The position numbers and the translations under genes were made by a program. From positions 1 through 64,000 of the forward strand of contig JAIBBR010000007.1 of assembly GCA_019694575.1 (NCBI GenBank): a DNA stretch of 64,000 bases. Direction: 5' to 3'. Origin of the DNA: Myxococcaceae bacterium (GTDB lineage: Bacteria > Myxococcota > Myxococcia > Myxococcales > Myxococcaceae). Positions 45,676 through 53,976 of the stretch are shown here, piece by piece (position 1 is the stretch's first letter; each line of letters starts with the position of its first letter). The notes beneath the pieces were generated by a model. It saw only the letters and a program-made list of their open reading frames with translations. It made no database searches and had not been told where the DNA came from.

Positions 45676-47385
45676 TTACTTTGCCACGCGCAAGAAACCG
45701 CCGTCGGCCAGCTGCGCGATGACGTCTTGTACCAACCCAGGGGGAAGCTTCTGAGAGCGCCGAAGTTGGGCCATGGCTTCATCGGTGTTGGCGGGGGTGC
45801 GAAACAACTCGAGCGCCGCGAGAATGGCGGTGGCCACCGCACCGGTCTGCACGTTGGGGTCGGCGAAAACCCGCTCGTTCAAGTCAGGCGCGCACGCCAC
45901 CCCGGCGCCGTCGACCGAGCGGATGACGCGAAGCCGACGCTGCGCAAGCGCAGGCGGCACTCGAAAGGTGCCGAGCCATTCGCCGAGTGACACATCTGCT
46001 TGTGCGCCGACGTTGCTCACCCAACGGGTGTGCAACGAAGCATGACGTGTCGGCTTGCCTCGCTGCATGGCGCGGTAAACCTTCTCGAAATGCTTTTGCA
46101 CTTTTGCTTCGAGCTTCACGTCGCGGTACCGCACCATGGGAAAAGCGCCGTCGGTGGCATGCCCATGTGCTGAAAACCAGTCGACGAAGCCTTCAAATGT
46201 GTGCGCGTCAGTCGCCATGCCGAAGCGGTCGGCATGTTGTGTGACCAACGCACCTGGTTGCGATTCCAGCCGCTGGCAGCCGACATCGAGACCGCGCTCG
46301 AGCAATTTTTCGACCAACGGCAATTCTTCACGCAGCGCTTCGTCACTGGTGTGGGGCAGGCCGGCGATACCGCATACCTCCAACTTCACGTTGGGGTGTT
46401 GACGGCAAAAGTCGACCGTGTCGAAAAGCTCGGCGTCAGTCGGGCACGGTTTGAGCAACCCGCGGCGCATCAAGTCGTGGCGCTGCGTTTGCGAAAAGCA
46501 ACCCACGTCGAGCACCATGTACACCCGGCCGAATGTGGCGCTCAATGCGTCGACGAGCGAGCGCTCAGGCACGCCCCACAGAAAGTACGTCACCGCGTGG
46601 CGCGACAGGTCGTGCCCTTGCCACGCGTGCGTCAGAAAATCAGCGGTGCCGCCCGCGAAGTCGTAGCGGAGCTGCCAACCGCGGCCCACGATTTCATGGT
46701 GGTCTTTCTGCACGCTCTTCACCGGGCGCAAGAAAGACGTGGGTCGGCCAAACGAGGCTTGCTCCATGCCGCGGGTGCCTCCGCAGTACACGCAGTTCTC
46801 GCTGCAGCCTTTGCCCGGTTGTACCCAGCCCGAGAAAGAGTGCCGGTCGATGCCGCTCAAAAACATGTCGTCGAAGTGCGAATAGAAAACCTCGTCGCTT
46901 TTTACGCTCTGCACGTAGCCAAGCGGCGCTCGCTTCGGGTGGCCGTCTTGGGCGCGGGTGACGCAGTTGAAAGGCGCCTTGTCTCGCCTGCAAACAGAGA
47001 GCAATGGGCGCTCGCCGTCGCCGAGCACGATGTCGTCGATGCAGTCGTAAGCGGCCAATTCGCGCCAGAAATATGAAGCGCTGTTGCCGCCCACCACGAT
47101 GCGCACGTCGGGGTCGATGTGGCGCACGGTCTGCGCGATGAGCAGCCCGCGCGAGAGGTGGTTGAACCACTTCAGGCTGATGCCGATGAGTTGTGGCTTC
47201 ACGTGCGAGAGCAGGGCGGTCATCGACTGGGCGATGGTCTCGTCGTCGGTGTCGTCGTCGACCAGCCGTACGAAGGCTTCGACCCCGTTGCGCCGCAAGT
47301 ACGCCGCCAAATACAAAATGCCGCAGGTGGCTTCACCGCGGCCGGCGCCGAGCAACAGCACGGGAGAGAGTGGGCGGGGTGGCAT
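45676..47385 (-). CDS. Radical SAM protein with N-terminal B12-binding-like fold
   Basis: Protein of 569 residues. An N-terminal Rossmann-type domain (LLGAGRGEATCGILYLAAYL, RIVVGGNSASYFW) resembles cobalamin-binding folds, yet no DxHxxG motif is visible. A radical SAM domain follows with the cluster motif CSENCVYC (CX3CX2C) and GGT-type and DVGCFS segments. Members catalyse methylations or other radical chemistry; the substrate is unknown. ATG 47385 lies next to a GGTGC-5 nt-GCACC hairpin. It is divergent from a SAM methyltransferase gene (75 bp gap), so the two may form one modification pathway (inference). Confidence 0.86.
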   Translation of the reverse strand: MPPRPLSPVLLLGAGRGEATCGILYLAAYLRRNGVEAFVRLVDDDTDDETIAQSMTALLSHVKPQLIGISLKWFNHLSRGLLIAQTVRHIDPDVRIVVGGNSASYFWRELAAYDCIDDIVLGDGERPLLSVCRRDKAPFNCVTRAQDGHPKRAPLGYVQSVKSDEVFYSHFDDMFLSGIDRHSFSGWVQPGKGCSENCVYCGGTRGMEQASFGRPTSFLRPVKSVQKDHHEIVGRGWQLRYDFAGGTADFLTHAWQGHDLSRHAVTYFLWGVPERSLVDALSATFGRVYMVLDVGCFSQTQRHDLMRRGLLKPCPTDAELFDTVDFCRQHPNVKLEVCGIAGLPHTSDEALREELPLVEKLLERGLDVGCQRLESQPGALVTQHADRFGMATDAHTFEGFVDWFSAHGHATDGAFPMVRYRDVKLEAKVQKHFEKVYRAMQRGKPTRHASLHTRWVSNVGAQADVSLGEWLGTFRVPPALAQRRLRVIRSVDGAGVACAPDLNERVFADPNVQTGAVATAILAALELFRTPANTDEAMAQLRRSQKLPPGLVQDVIAQLADGGFLRVAK

Positions 47386-47400
47386 GGTGCTCGTTGCACC
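47386..47400 (-). promoter_or_regulatory. Palindromic hairpin just upstream of the radical SAM start
   Basis: GGTGC and GCACC flank TCGTT, one base from the start codon of the radical SAM gene, in the position where the ribosome site would lie. It could hide or expose that site in mRNA or form an operator. The rest of the divergent 75-bp region shows no second clear element. Confidence 0.35.
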
Positions 47401-47460
47401 TTATATGTCTGGCTCACCCGGTGCCGGTAAAGCGAATCAAAACCTAAAGGAAGATTTGCT

Positions 47461-48096
47461 TTGCCAGCTGCGCCGTTAACATTGCATGTCAACAAAGCCG
47501 TGACTCACTTACTGCGCGGTTCATCGCTGTTGGCGCAATTGCTGGCCGAGCCGGCCCACGCGCGTGATGCGTGGGTTGACGCATTGCTCGGCATGCCTGA
47601 AGCGCCTGAAGAAGAAGCGTTGCCGCGGGGCGGGGTGCCGTATGTGCCGTGTGAGGTCGACGACATTGTGGCGATGGTGCGCGAGTTGCCGTTGCGCACC
47701 GAAGACACGCTCGTCGACTTGGGGTCTGGTTTGGGGCGCGTGGCGTTGATTGGCCATTTGCTCTCTGGCGCGCGAGCCCACGGCATCGAGTTTCAGCCCG
47801 GGCTGGTGCAATTGGCGCAGGCCCGTGCCCGCGCACTGGGCCTTGCCCGCGTCACCTTCACACAGGGCGACGCGGCCGAGGCTCCGCTCGAGGGCACGGT
47901 GTTTTTTCTCTACTCACCGTTCAACGGTGAAACGCTGACGCGGGTGCTCCAACGCCTGAAAATGCTCGCGAAGGAGCGCTCTATCGCGGTGTGCTGTGTA
48001 GACATGGAGCTTGCTTCGGAGCGCTGGTTGAGAGCGCGCTCCACTTCGCGTGCCGGGTTGACGATTTACCGGTCGGTGACTGGTACGCGCATGTAG
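47461..48096 (+). CDS. SAM-dependent methyltransferase
   Basis: Protein of 211 residues with Rossmann-type methyltransferase motifs: motif I DLGSGLGRVALIGH, motif II-like AHGIEFQPGLVQLA, and post-motif VTFTQGDAAEAP and VFFLYSPFNGETL. Proteins of this form are often protein or small-molecule methyltransferases; the substrate is unknown. TTG at 47461 is taken as start since AAAGGAAG lies seven bases upstream. The gene's 3' end overlaps convergently the next gene by 31 bp. Confidence 0.88.
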   Translation: MPAAPLTLHVNKAVTHLLRGSSLLAQLLAEPAHARDAWVDALLGMPEAPEEEALPRGGVPYVPCEVDDIVAMVRELPLRTEDTLVDLGSGLGRVALIGHLLSGARAHGIEFQPGLVQLAQARARALGLARVTFTQGDAAEAPLEGTVFFLYSPFNGETLTRVLQRLKMLAKERSIAVCCVDMELASERWLRARSTSRAGLTIYRSVTGTRM

Positions 48097-48725
48097 CGGG
48101 TGTGAGGCGCTTCGGTCTGGGCGATGTCTTCGGGCAGCGTCAGCTTGGTCTCGATGCCCGGCGCGAAGTCGATGTTCACCGCCGAATACAAGTGCTGCAC
48201 GAAGGCCGAGCAAAACAATGCCCGTTCGCGGGCAAGCTTGTTGGCCCCGAGCCGCGACGAAGGCTTCTTCAAGCTCATGTACACGGCGAGCAATTCACGC
48301 AGAGAGTACTGGGTGCGCCGCGCCAACAAGTCGAGACCCAGGCCGATGACGCGTTTCACCTGCGGCGGCGTCAGGTTGAAGTCGAGCACCGCCACATGGG
48401 GGTACTCTTTTTCGTCACCGTATTTTTCAACGCGGTTTTCCTGCACGCCGATTTGCACGCGCTCGCGGTGAAAGTCGATGTCTGATTCTAGGGCCCACAA
48501 GGCGCCGTCTTCGCGCGGGCCGACAAAGATGAACGCGTGGCTGAATTGAGACCATTCGCGGTCGGCGTTGAGCTTGCGCTGGCTGCGGCGAATCATGCGG
48601 TCGATGAAGGCGGCTCCACCCACCAGACCCACGGTGCCCGCGCGGCCGTGGCGAGCGAAGAAATCAGCATTGCTGGGGGCATTCACCGCCACCACCCGCG
48701 GGCTCATTGTCGACGTTGCTTTCAT
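48066..48725 (-). CDS. Permuted NlpC/P60-like (YiiX-type) cysteine peptidase homologue
   Basis: Protein of 219 residues. The order of conserved residues, His in FSHAFIFVG, a Glu/Asp region WALESDID and Cys in CSAFVQHLY, is that of circularly permuted NlpC/P60 (YiiX/LRAT-type) proteins. Those act as peptidoglycan amidases or acyltransferases. No signal peptide is visible. ATG 48725 is preferred over upstream starts that add a Cys-rich non-conserved lead. It lies 43 bases after the DODA-type gene on the same strand, and its 3' end overlaps the methyltransferase gene. Confidence 0.72.
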   Translation of the reverse strand: MKATSTMSPRVVAVNAPSNADFFARHGRAGTVGLVGGAAFIDRMIRRSQRKLNADREWSQFSHAFIFVGPREDGALWALESDIDFHRERVQIGVQENRVEKYGDEKEYPHVAVLDFNLTPPQVKRVIGLGLDLLARRTQYSLRELLAVYMSLKKPSSRLGANKLARERALFCSAFVQHLYSAVNIDFAPGIETKLTLPEDIAQTEAPHTRYMRVPVTDR

Positions 48726-48768
48726 GTGAAGACACGGCGGCCTAACACACTGGCAAACAAAATAAGCG

Positions 48769-49692
48769 CTACCCGAAGTGCACCGCGGTGATGCGCGCCG
48801 CCATGAATTCGTCGCTATAGGCAATGCGGCCCACGTCGTCGCCCGCGGCGCCGGCCACTACCATCAGCGGCACCAGGTGGTCTTCGTGTGGGTGGGCCAC
48901 GCGCCCGCCGGGTGCTGACTCCCACGCCGTCAGCCGCTCTGTGCGTCGCAAAGGAGAACCCGTGACCGATTCTTGCAGCCACGTGTCGAAGGCCTGCGAG
49001 TCTTGCCGCGCGGTGCCCATGCGCCATGAACGAAAACTGTGAAAGCTCATGCCGCTGCCCGCGATGAGCACGCCCTCGTCACGCAACGGAGCGAGCGCGC
49101 GGCCCATCGCCAAATGCTCGGCCGGGTCGTAGTTGCGCTTGAGAGACAGTTGAATCGTCGGAATGTCGGCCGCTGGCCACGACAACTTGAAGGGTATGAA
49201 AGTGCCGTGGTCATACCCGCGGCGCTCGTCAGTCTTCGCCGCCATGCCCCCAGCTTCGAGCAGCCCCACCACGCGCTGGGCCAAAAGAGGGTCGCCCAAA
49301 GCAGGCCATGTCAACGTGTAAGCCTCGGGAGGAAAGCCGCCATAGTCATAAAAGAGCGGAGGCTTCGAAGACGTCATCACCGTGGGAACCGCTTCTTCCC
49401 AATGCGCTGAGATGACCAGCAACGCCTTGGGCTTGGTGGGCAACGACTTGGGCAAGCCGACGAAGTACGCCCGCAACGACGCGATGTCGCGCATCGACGC
49501 CATGCCGCCCATGTCGACGAAAGGCCATGGGCCCCCGCCATGCGGCACGAAGACTACGGGCATGCGCGAGCGCACCGCCGCTGCCGTGCCCTTTGACGAC
49601 GATGACGCAGTCGCCAGCCCCGTCAAACCCGCTGCGCCGGCGACGGTGACTTCACGCCGGGTGAAGCCGTTGTTGCCCTCTTCATTGCTCAT
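48769..49692 (-). CDS. DODA-type extradiol aromatic ring-opening dioxygenase
   Basis: Protein of 307 residues. The metal-binding His residues are seen in VPHGGGPWPF, ISAHWEE and YDHGTFIP; the FYDYGGFPPEAY and GSGMSFHSF stretches match the LigB/4,5-DOPA dioxygenase family, which opens catechol rings using Fe(II) or Zn. The first 35 residues hold FTRREVTVAGAAGLTGLAT, a twin-arginine-like signal, so the protein may be exported, which is unusual but seen in relatives. GGGAGG precedes ATG 49692. It sits between the CoA-binding and peptidase genes in one strand run. Confidence 0.9.
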   Translation of the reverse strand: MSNEEGNNGFTRREVTVAGAAGLTGLATASSSSKGTAAAVRSRMPVVFVPHGGGPWPFVDMGGMASMRDIASLRAYFVGLPKSLPTKPKALLVISAHWEEAVPTVMTSSKPPLFYDYGGFPPEAYTLTWPALGDPLLAQRVVGLLEAGGMAAKTDERRGYDHGTFIPFKLSWPAADIPTIQLSLKRNYDPAEHLAMGRALAPLRDEGVLIAGSGMSFHSFRSWRMGTARQDSQAFDTWLQESVTGSPLRRTERLTAWESAPGGRVAHPHEDHLVPLMVVAGAAGDDVGRIAYSDEFMAARITAVHFG

Positions 49693-49718
49693 CAATGCCT
49701 CCCGCGCTTAAAGAGCGG

Positions 49719-50156
49719 TTAACGGTAACGCGACGTATACACGCCGAGACACCGGTCTTGAACCACCTGAATGCCTGCTTCAGCCAACCGCTGCGCCGCC
49801 GCGTCGTGCCGAATGCCGCTCTGCAACCAAACCACTTTGGGCCGTTGCGCTTGGGGCAATGCGAGCACGTCGTCAGCCAGCTGTGCAATGGCGTCGATGC
49901 GGCGAAAAACGTCGACGATGTCGACCCGTTCACCCATTGCCGCCAACGAGGAGAAAGCTTTTTTCCCCAGCGACTTTTCGATGTGAGGGTTGACCGGAAT
50001 GACGCGCAAGCCGTGCGATTCGACCGCGCGCGGTATCTCGTACGACGGCAGGTAAGGCGTGCGCTCGTCTTTCATGCCCACCACCGCCACGGTCTTCGCG
50101 GCGCGCACAATGGCTTCGAGCTCGGCTTCGGTTTCGATGATGTTGGGGTGGCCCAT
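49719..50156 (-). CDS. CoA-binding domain protein (YccU-type)
   Basis: Protein of 145 residues with a Rossmann-like CoA-binding pattern: VAVVGMKDERTP, LRVIPVNPH, VDIVDVFRR and WLQSGIRHDAAAQRLAEAG, ending with VQDRCLGVY. Family proteins bind CoA; the role is unknown. ATG 50156 is chosen because the conserved fold starts here; starts further upstream would run into the divergent LysR promoter. It shares an 82-bp divergent region with the LysR gene and is probably its target (inference). Confidence 0.88.
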   Translation of the reverse strand: MGHPNIIETEAELEAIVRAAKTVAVVGMKDERTPYLPSYEIPRAVESHGLRVIPVNPHIEKSLGKKAFSSLAAMGERVDIVDVFRRIDAIAQLADDVLALPQAQRPKVVWLQSGIRHDAAAQRLAEAGIQVVQDRCLGVYTSRYR

Positions 50157-50223
50157 GGGGTTCTCGTCGCTTGCTTCGAGAGAAAATGATGCTGTTTCGT
50201 ATTTCGCGCCAGTACTCAAAATG

Positions 50224-50235
50224 ACAACATGTTGT
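50224..50235. promoter_or_regulatory. Perfect 12-bp palindrome before the LysR gene
   Basis: ACAACATGTTGT is a perfect palindrome ending three bases before the LysR start codon (50239) and 68 bp from the divergent CoA-binding gene. Its position fits an autoregulatory operator. Confidence 0.45.
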
Positions 50236-50238
50236 TGC

Positions 50239-51132
50239 ATGAAAGAAACACAGGCTGACTATGGCCTATTGGCGGTATTTGTAACCGTGGCCCAAGAAGG
50301 AAGCTTCACCAAAGCCGCCCGAAAGCTGGGGGTGGGCAAAGGCACGGTGAGCCGGGGTATCGCCGCGCTCGAGACCCAGTTGGGCACTGAATTGGTGCAC
50401 CGCACCACCCGCGCCGTGGCCCTTTCTACCGCAGGCACTGCCCTGTACGAGCGCACCGCGCAACACCTGGCGGCGCTTGACCAGGCCGTGCAAAAGCTGC
50501 CCGAGCGCGCGGCCGAGCCGTCGGGGTTGCTGCGAATCACCGCTCCGCACGACTTTGCTTTCGTCGTACTGGCTGACGTGGTGACGCGCTTCGCGTTGCG
50601 CTACCCCGACGTGCAAGTCGACTTGCGAACCACCAATACCGTGCTCGATCTCGTTGCGGCCGGCATCGACGTGGCGATTCGTGGCGTCACCCAAATGAAA
50701 GATTCGACCTTGACCATTCGCCGGCTCGGCATCGGCATGAGTGGTTGGTACGCCGCGCCCAGCTATTTGGCCCGGCGCGGCAAACCGAAAGAGGTGGGTG
50801 ACCCCCGCCACGAGTGGGTCTTGCACCGAGGTTTGCGCGCCACGCTGAAGATTGCCCCCGAGGTGCCGTGCCGGTTTCTCAGCGACGATTTTTTGCTCTC
50901 GCGCAGCCTGGCCCGCGAAGGCGCGGGAATTTGCCTGTTACCCGCCTTCGCCGCCGCGCCGTACGTGCGCGAAGGGTGGCTTGAAGCGGTGCCGCTCGCC
51001 GACCCGCCCAACGCGGTGAAGCTTGACCTGGCGCTGCTTTACCCGAACAGCGGCCAGGTGCCGCGCAAGGTCACCGCGTTCTGTGAAGTGGTGCTCGACT
51101 GGGCGAAGAAATTTCGCTTGAGCCTCGGGTGA
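50239..51132 (+). CDS. LysR-family transcriptional regulator
   Basis: Protein of 297 residues. The N-terminal winged helix-turn-helix reads TVAQEGSFTKAARKLGVGKG then VSRGIAALETQLGTELVHR; the C-terminal effector-binding domain includes PSGLLRITAPHDFAFVVLADV and FCEVVLDWAKKF. LysR proteins control divergent genes and themselves. ATG 50239 is chosen because longer frames run into the divergent gene; a 12-bp palindrome lies just before it. Expected target: the CoA-binding gene across the divergent region (50157-50238). The inducer is unknown. Confidence 0.94.
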   Translation: MKETQADYGLLAVFVTVAQEGSFTKAARKLGVGKGTVSRGIAALETQLGTELVHRTTRAVALSTAGTALYERTAQHLAALDQAVQKLPERAAEPSGLLRITAPHDFAFVVLADVVTRFALRYPDVQVDLRTTNTVLDLVAAGIDVAIRGVTQMKDSTLTIRRLGIGMSGWYAAPSYLARRGKPKEVGDPRHEWVLHRGLRATLKIAPEVPCRFLSDDFLLSRSLAREGAGICLLPAFAAAPYVREGWLEAVPLADPPNAVKLDLALLYPNSGQVPRKVTAFCEVVLDWAKKFRLSLG

Positions 51133-51195
51133 TGAAAGCGCGCCGTTATTTCGAAGACGGTGGAACCGCCCTTAGGTATGCAAGTTGGCTTCACG

Positions 51196-51894
51196 ATGAC
51201 TCCGTTCTTTCAGGTGACGCTGCGCACGACCGATGTCGAAGGAGCACGCGCTTTTTATTCAGCGCTGCTCGGGGGCGAAGGGCTCGACGTCGTGCAATTG
51301 CATGAGCAAGCGATTGCCCGTGGAGCGCCCGCACATTGGCTCTCCTTTCTCGATGTGGGCGACGTTGACCGTGCGTCGGCGGCGTTTCACGGGCGCGGTG
51401 CTTCGCCCTTGGCGCCCAAATGGGTGAACCCCCAGGGCCTCGAGGCCGCGGTGATGCGCGACCCGGGGGGAGCGGTGATTGCGCTCGCGAAACCTCCCAT
51501 GGGCGTTTCTGAAGACAGCATGCGGCCCACGGTGGCTTGGTTCAGCCTCAATACCCACGACGTCGAAAGCGCGAAGAAGAATTACGGTGAGCTCTTTGGG
51601 TGGCACTTTGGGCCAGCGCGCAATTTGGGGCGGCTGGGGGTTTTTCACCCCTTTGCGTATGCGCCAGAGGGCCTGCCCGTCGGGGTGATGGCGGGCATCG
51701 AGGGGCGTGCCGGTGTGCACCCGCATTGGCTGGTTCATTTTCGCGTGCAGGTGTTGAGCGTGTCAGTCAACGCTGTGCTCGCGTCAGGCGGGGTGGTGGT
51801 TGACCAACTCACGCTGTCGACCGGTGAGCGCATCGCGGTGTGCCAAGACCCGCAAGGCGCGGCGTTCGCACTGCAAGATCAACGCGCGTATTGA
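51196..51894 (+). CDS. Two-domain VOC/glyoxalase protein
   Basis: Protein of 232 residues with two VOC repeats: TPFFQVTLRTTDVEGARAFY with DPGGAVIALAKPP, then AWFSLNTHDVESAKKNYGEL with DPQGAAFALQD. The two halves form one metal-binding module in this family. The start is uncertain: ATG 51196 fits the fold, while ATG 51178 and GTG 51160 are in frame upstream with weak sites. It lies 63 bases after the LysR gene, perhaps its regulon member. The 3' end overlaps the DoxX gene by 16 bp, convergently. Confidence 0.86.
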   Translation: MTPFFQVTLRTTDVEGARAFYSALLGGEGLDVVQLHEQAIARGAPAHWLSFLDVGDVDRASAAFHGRGASPLAPKWVNPQGLEAAVMRDPGGAVIALAKPPMGVSEDSMRPTVAWFSLNTHDVESAKKNYGELFGWHFGPARNLGRLGVFHPFAYAPEGLPVGVMAGIEGRAGVHPHWLVHFRVQVLSVSVNAVLASGGVVVDQLTLSTGERIAVCQDPQGAAFALQDQRAY

Positions 51895-52313
51895 CGTGTT
51901 CGCTGCACGGCCAGCCAGAAGAAATACGAGAGCGCCCAGAGCACGCCGGTGCCGGCCGCCCAGAGCCACACCTGCGCCGCGTCGCCCAACGCGAAGTGCG
52001 CGATGAGTGCCGACACGAGGGTGATGGCGAAGCCCGCGTACGCCCATTCTTTGAGCCGCGCGGGAGCAGGCGCCAGCAACACCGCCACCCCCAGAAATTT
52101 CGCCCACGAAAGCTCTTCGCGAAAATACGAGGGAAAACCCAAGTGCGTGAACATTTGCGCCACTTGCGGCAGCTTCAACTGCGCGTACGCGGTGAAGCCC
52201 ATTTGCAGACAGAAGAGCGCGGTGGTGACCCAGTAGCCGACGAGCAGCCCTTTTGAATGGGTGCCGCCCACCTTCACCGGAGCAGAAATTGGTTTTTGCA
52301 GAGTCGATTCCAT
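51879..52313 (-). CDS. DoxX-like membrane protein
   Basis: Protein of 144 residues with four membrane helices (about 24-44, 66-85, 89-108, 113-135), including LLVGYWVTTALFCLQMGFTA and WLWAAGTGVLWALSYFFWLA. The pattern matches the DoxX family, subunits associated with quinone oxidation or resistance. No partner is adjacent, and its function is not clear from context. ATG 52313 is the only good start. Converges with the VOC gene. Confidence 0.87.
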   Translation of the reverse strand: MESTLQKPISAPVKVGGTHSKGLLVGYWVTTALFCLQMGFTAYAQLKLPQVAQMFTHLGFPSYFREELSWAKFLGVAVLLAPAPARLKEWAYAGFAITLVSALIAHFALGDAAQVWLWAAGTGVLWALSYFFWLAVQRTRQYAR

Positions 52314-52485
52314 GTCGGTTTCCCACCCGCTGTATGAAACTTGGTGCGGTTAGCTTTTTTTCTGGGCGCGCTTCGTCTGCGGAGTTTTCGATTTGGCCGT
52401 CACCATGTGGCGGCCACCTTCGCGGGCGGTGGCGCGTCAGTCAAGTTGCCTGGTTTGCCGTGCGCATTGTGATAGTTGCCTGGGC

Positions 52486-52872
52486 ATGGCTAACACCATT
52501 GTGAGCTACCACGCAGCGCAAACGCGCGAAGTTCGCGCCGTGCTCAAGGTTTTGCGTGAAGAAATCGACCGAGGGTTGCCCGGCGCAGAAAGCAAAGTCT
52601 GGCATGCCCACCCGGTGTGGTTTCTCGAAGGCAACCCCATTGTCGGCTACAGCGTGCTGAAGAGCGGCCCGCGCTTGCTTTTTTGGAGCGGCCAGTCGTT
52701 TGACGAGCCCGGCCTCAAACCCGAAGGCTCCTTCAAGGCGGCGCAGGCGTTCTTCAACAGCCCCGCTGACATCAAGGTGCGCGACTTGCGTCGCTGGCTC
52801 AAAAAGTCTCGCGACATTCAGTGGGACTACAAGAACATCATCAAGCACAGAGGCTTGAAGCGGTTGAAGTGA
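52486..52872 (+). CDS. DUF1801-family protein
   Basis: Protein of 128 residues with the DUF1801 (YdhG-like) pattern: LREEIDRGLPGAESKVWHAH, WFLEGNPIVGYSVLKSG and RLLFWSGQSFDEPGL. Family function is uncertain; some members bind iron or nucleotides. ATG 52486 is chosen, since upstream codons are not conserved. The ribosome site is weak. It converges with the Ser/Thr kinase gene 11 bp away. Confidence 0.88.
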   Translation: MANTIVSYHAAQTREVRAVLKVLREEIDRGLPGAESKVWHAHPVWFLEGNPIVGYSVLKSGPRLLFWSGQSFDEPGLKPEGSFKAAQAFFNSPADIKVRDLRRWLKKSRDIQWDYKNIIKHRGLKRLK

Positions 52873-52883
52873 CGGTCGGCCCC

Positions 52884-53861
52884 TTACTGCGACTGCTCAC
52901 TGGCTCCGAACAACCCGCGCACCACCGCCGCAATCGCCAAGGGAGTGCCAATGCGCTCATCGAAGTGCGGCACCAATGCCGCGGCGAATTCAGCCGCGCT
53001 GTGAAAGCGGTTTTTTGGCTTCTTCGAGAATGCGCGCGTCAGCACGTCTTCGAGCTCTTGGGGAACCTCAGGCCGCAGATTGCGCACCGGCGTGAGCTTG
53101 CGCTTGCGCACGTTCTTCAAAACCATGGTCGGGTTGTCTCCGGCGCATGGGCGCTCGAGCGTCAGCAGCTCATACAGCGTTACCGCGGCAGCCCATAAAT
53201 CGGTGTTGAAGTCGATTTCACCTTCGAGCGCTTCGGGAGACAAGTAGTGCGCTTTGCCAGCAATGGGCGAGTTGTCACCCTCGTTCAAAAAAGTGCGCGA
53301 AACACCGAAGTCACCCAGCTTGATGTCGCCCACCCGCGAGATGAAAACGTTCGACGGTGAAACGTCACAGTGCACAAGCTGAAGAGGCCGGCCGTCGTCG
53401 CCGTTGAGTTGGTGCGCGTAAGCCAACGCATCGAGCAACGTTTTGGCGAGGTACACCGCGAAGTCGATGGGCAGTTGAATGCCGCGCGCCCGGCAGCGCT
53501 GAATCATTTGCCCCACATCACGCCCGTCGACGTGCTCCATCGCGATGAATGAGATGCCGCGCACCACGCCCACTTCGTAAACGCTGACCACATGGGGGTG
53601 CGCCAAAAGCCGGCTCAAGCTGGCTTCTTGAGCGAATAGGCGCTGCTGTGTTTCATCGGCCGACAGGTGAGGCAACAACCGCTTGAAAGCCACCGGCCAA
53701 CCCGCGCGGGGGCCTTCGAGCGCGCGCCCGTAGAAAACCTCGGCCATGCCGCCGCGCCCCAGTCGATTGAACAACTCGTAGCTCCCCAGCTTTACCGACG
53801 TGGGGCCTTCGGCCGGGGCCAGTGTAGGTTTCATGGCGGCGTCGTGCTCTAAACCGTTCAT
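52884..53861 (-). CDS. Soluble Ser/Thr protein kinase
   Basis: Kinase of 325 residues. Glycine loop GRGGMAEVFYGR, Lys in VAFKRLLPHL, catalytic loop HCDVSPSNVF, DFG in LGDFGVS and activation-segment YLSPEAL are all present. The usual HRD reads HCD, so it is a non-RD kinase with the Arg replaced by Cys, though the catalytic Asp is kept. No membrane helix or extracellular sensor is present. The start ATG 53861 has a weak AAGG; an alternative is ATG 53834. A TCTCTATAGAGA palindrome is 34 bases upstream. It may regulate neighbours through phosphorylation (inference). Confidence 0.92.
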   Translation of the reverse strand: MNGLEHDAAMKPTLAPAEGPTSVKLGSYELFNRLGRGGMAEVFYGRALEGPRAGWPVAFKRLLPHLSADETQQRLFAQEASLSRLLAHPHVVSVYEVGVVRGISFIAMEHVDGRDVGQMIQRCRARGIQLPIDFAVYLAKTLLDALAYAHQLNGDDGRPLQLVHCDVSPSNVFISRVGDIKLGDFGVSRTFLNEGDNSPIAGKAHYLSPEALEGEIDFNTDLWAAAVTLYELLTLERPCAGDNPTMVLKNVRKRKLTPVRNLRPEVPQELEDVLTRAFSKKPKNRFHSAAEFAAALVPHFDERIGTPLAIAAVVRGLFGASEQSQ

Positions 53862-53894
53862 GCCTTGAAGGTGTGCAACGAAGGGGCCACGACA

Positions 53895-53906
53895 TCTCTA
53901 TAGAGA
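53895..53906. promoter_or_regulatory. Palindrome upstream of the Ser/Thr kinase gene
   Basis: TCTCTATAGAGA is a perfect 12-bp palindrome 34 bases before the start of the kinase gene; its centre contains a -10-like TATAGA read on either strand. It may be an operator or core promoter element. Confidence 0.35.
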
Positions 53907-53976
53907 AATTGGGCAGGAGCACAGGTCAGAACACACCCCCTGGGTCGTCTTTGACTTTTCGAACCCCTCGGCCTGC

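Noticed and set aside
45676-47460. Possible cobalamin riboswitch before the radical SAM gene
   Set aside because: The 75-bp gap is too short and no B12-box is seen; only a small hairpin is present.
52353-52409. 18-codon minus-strand frame encoding a short basic Lys/Thr-rich peptide
   Set aside because: It has AAGGTGG upstream but is too short to support without conservation; may be a real small peptide or the end of a lost gene.
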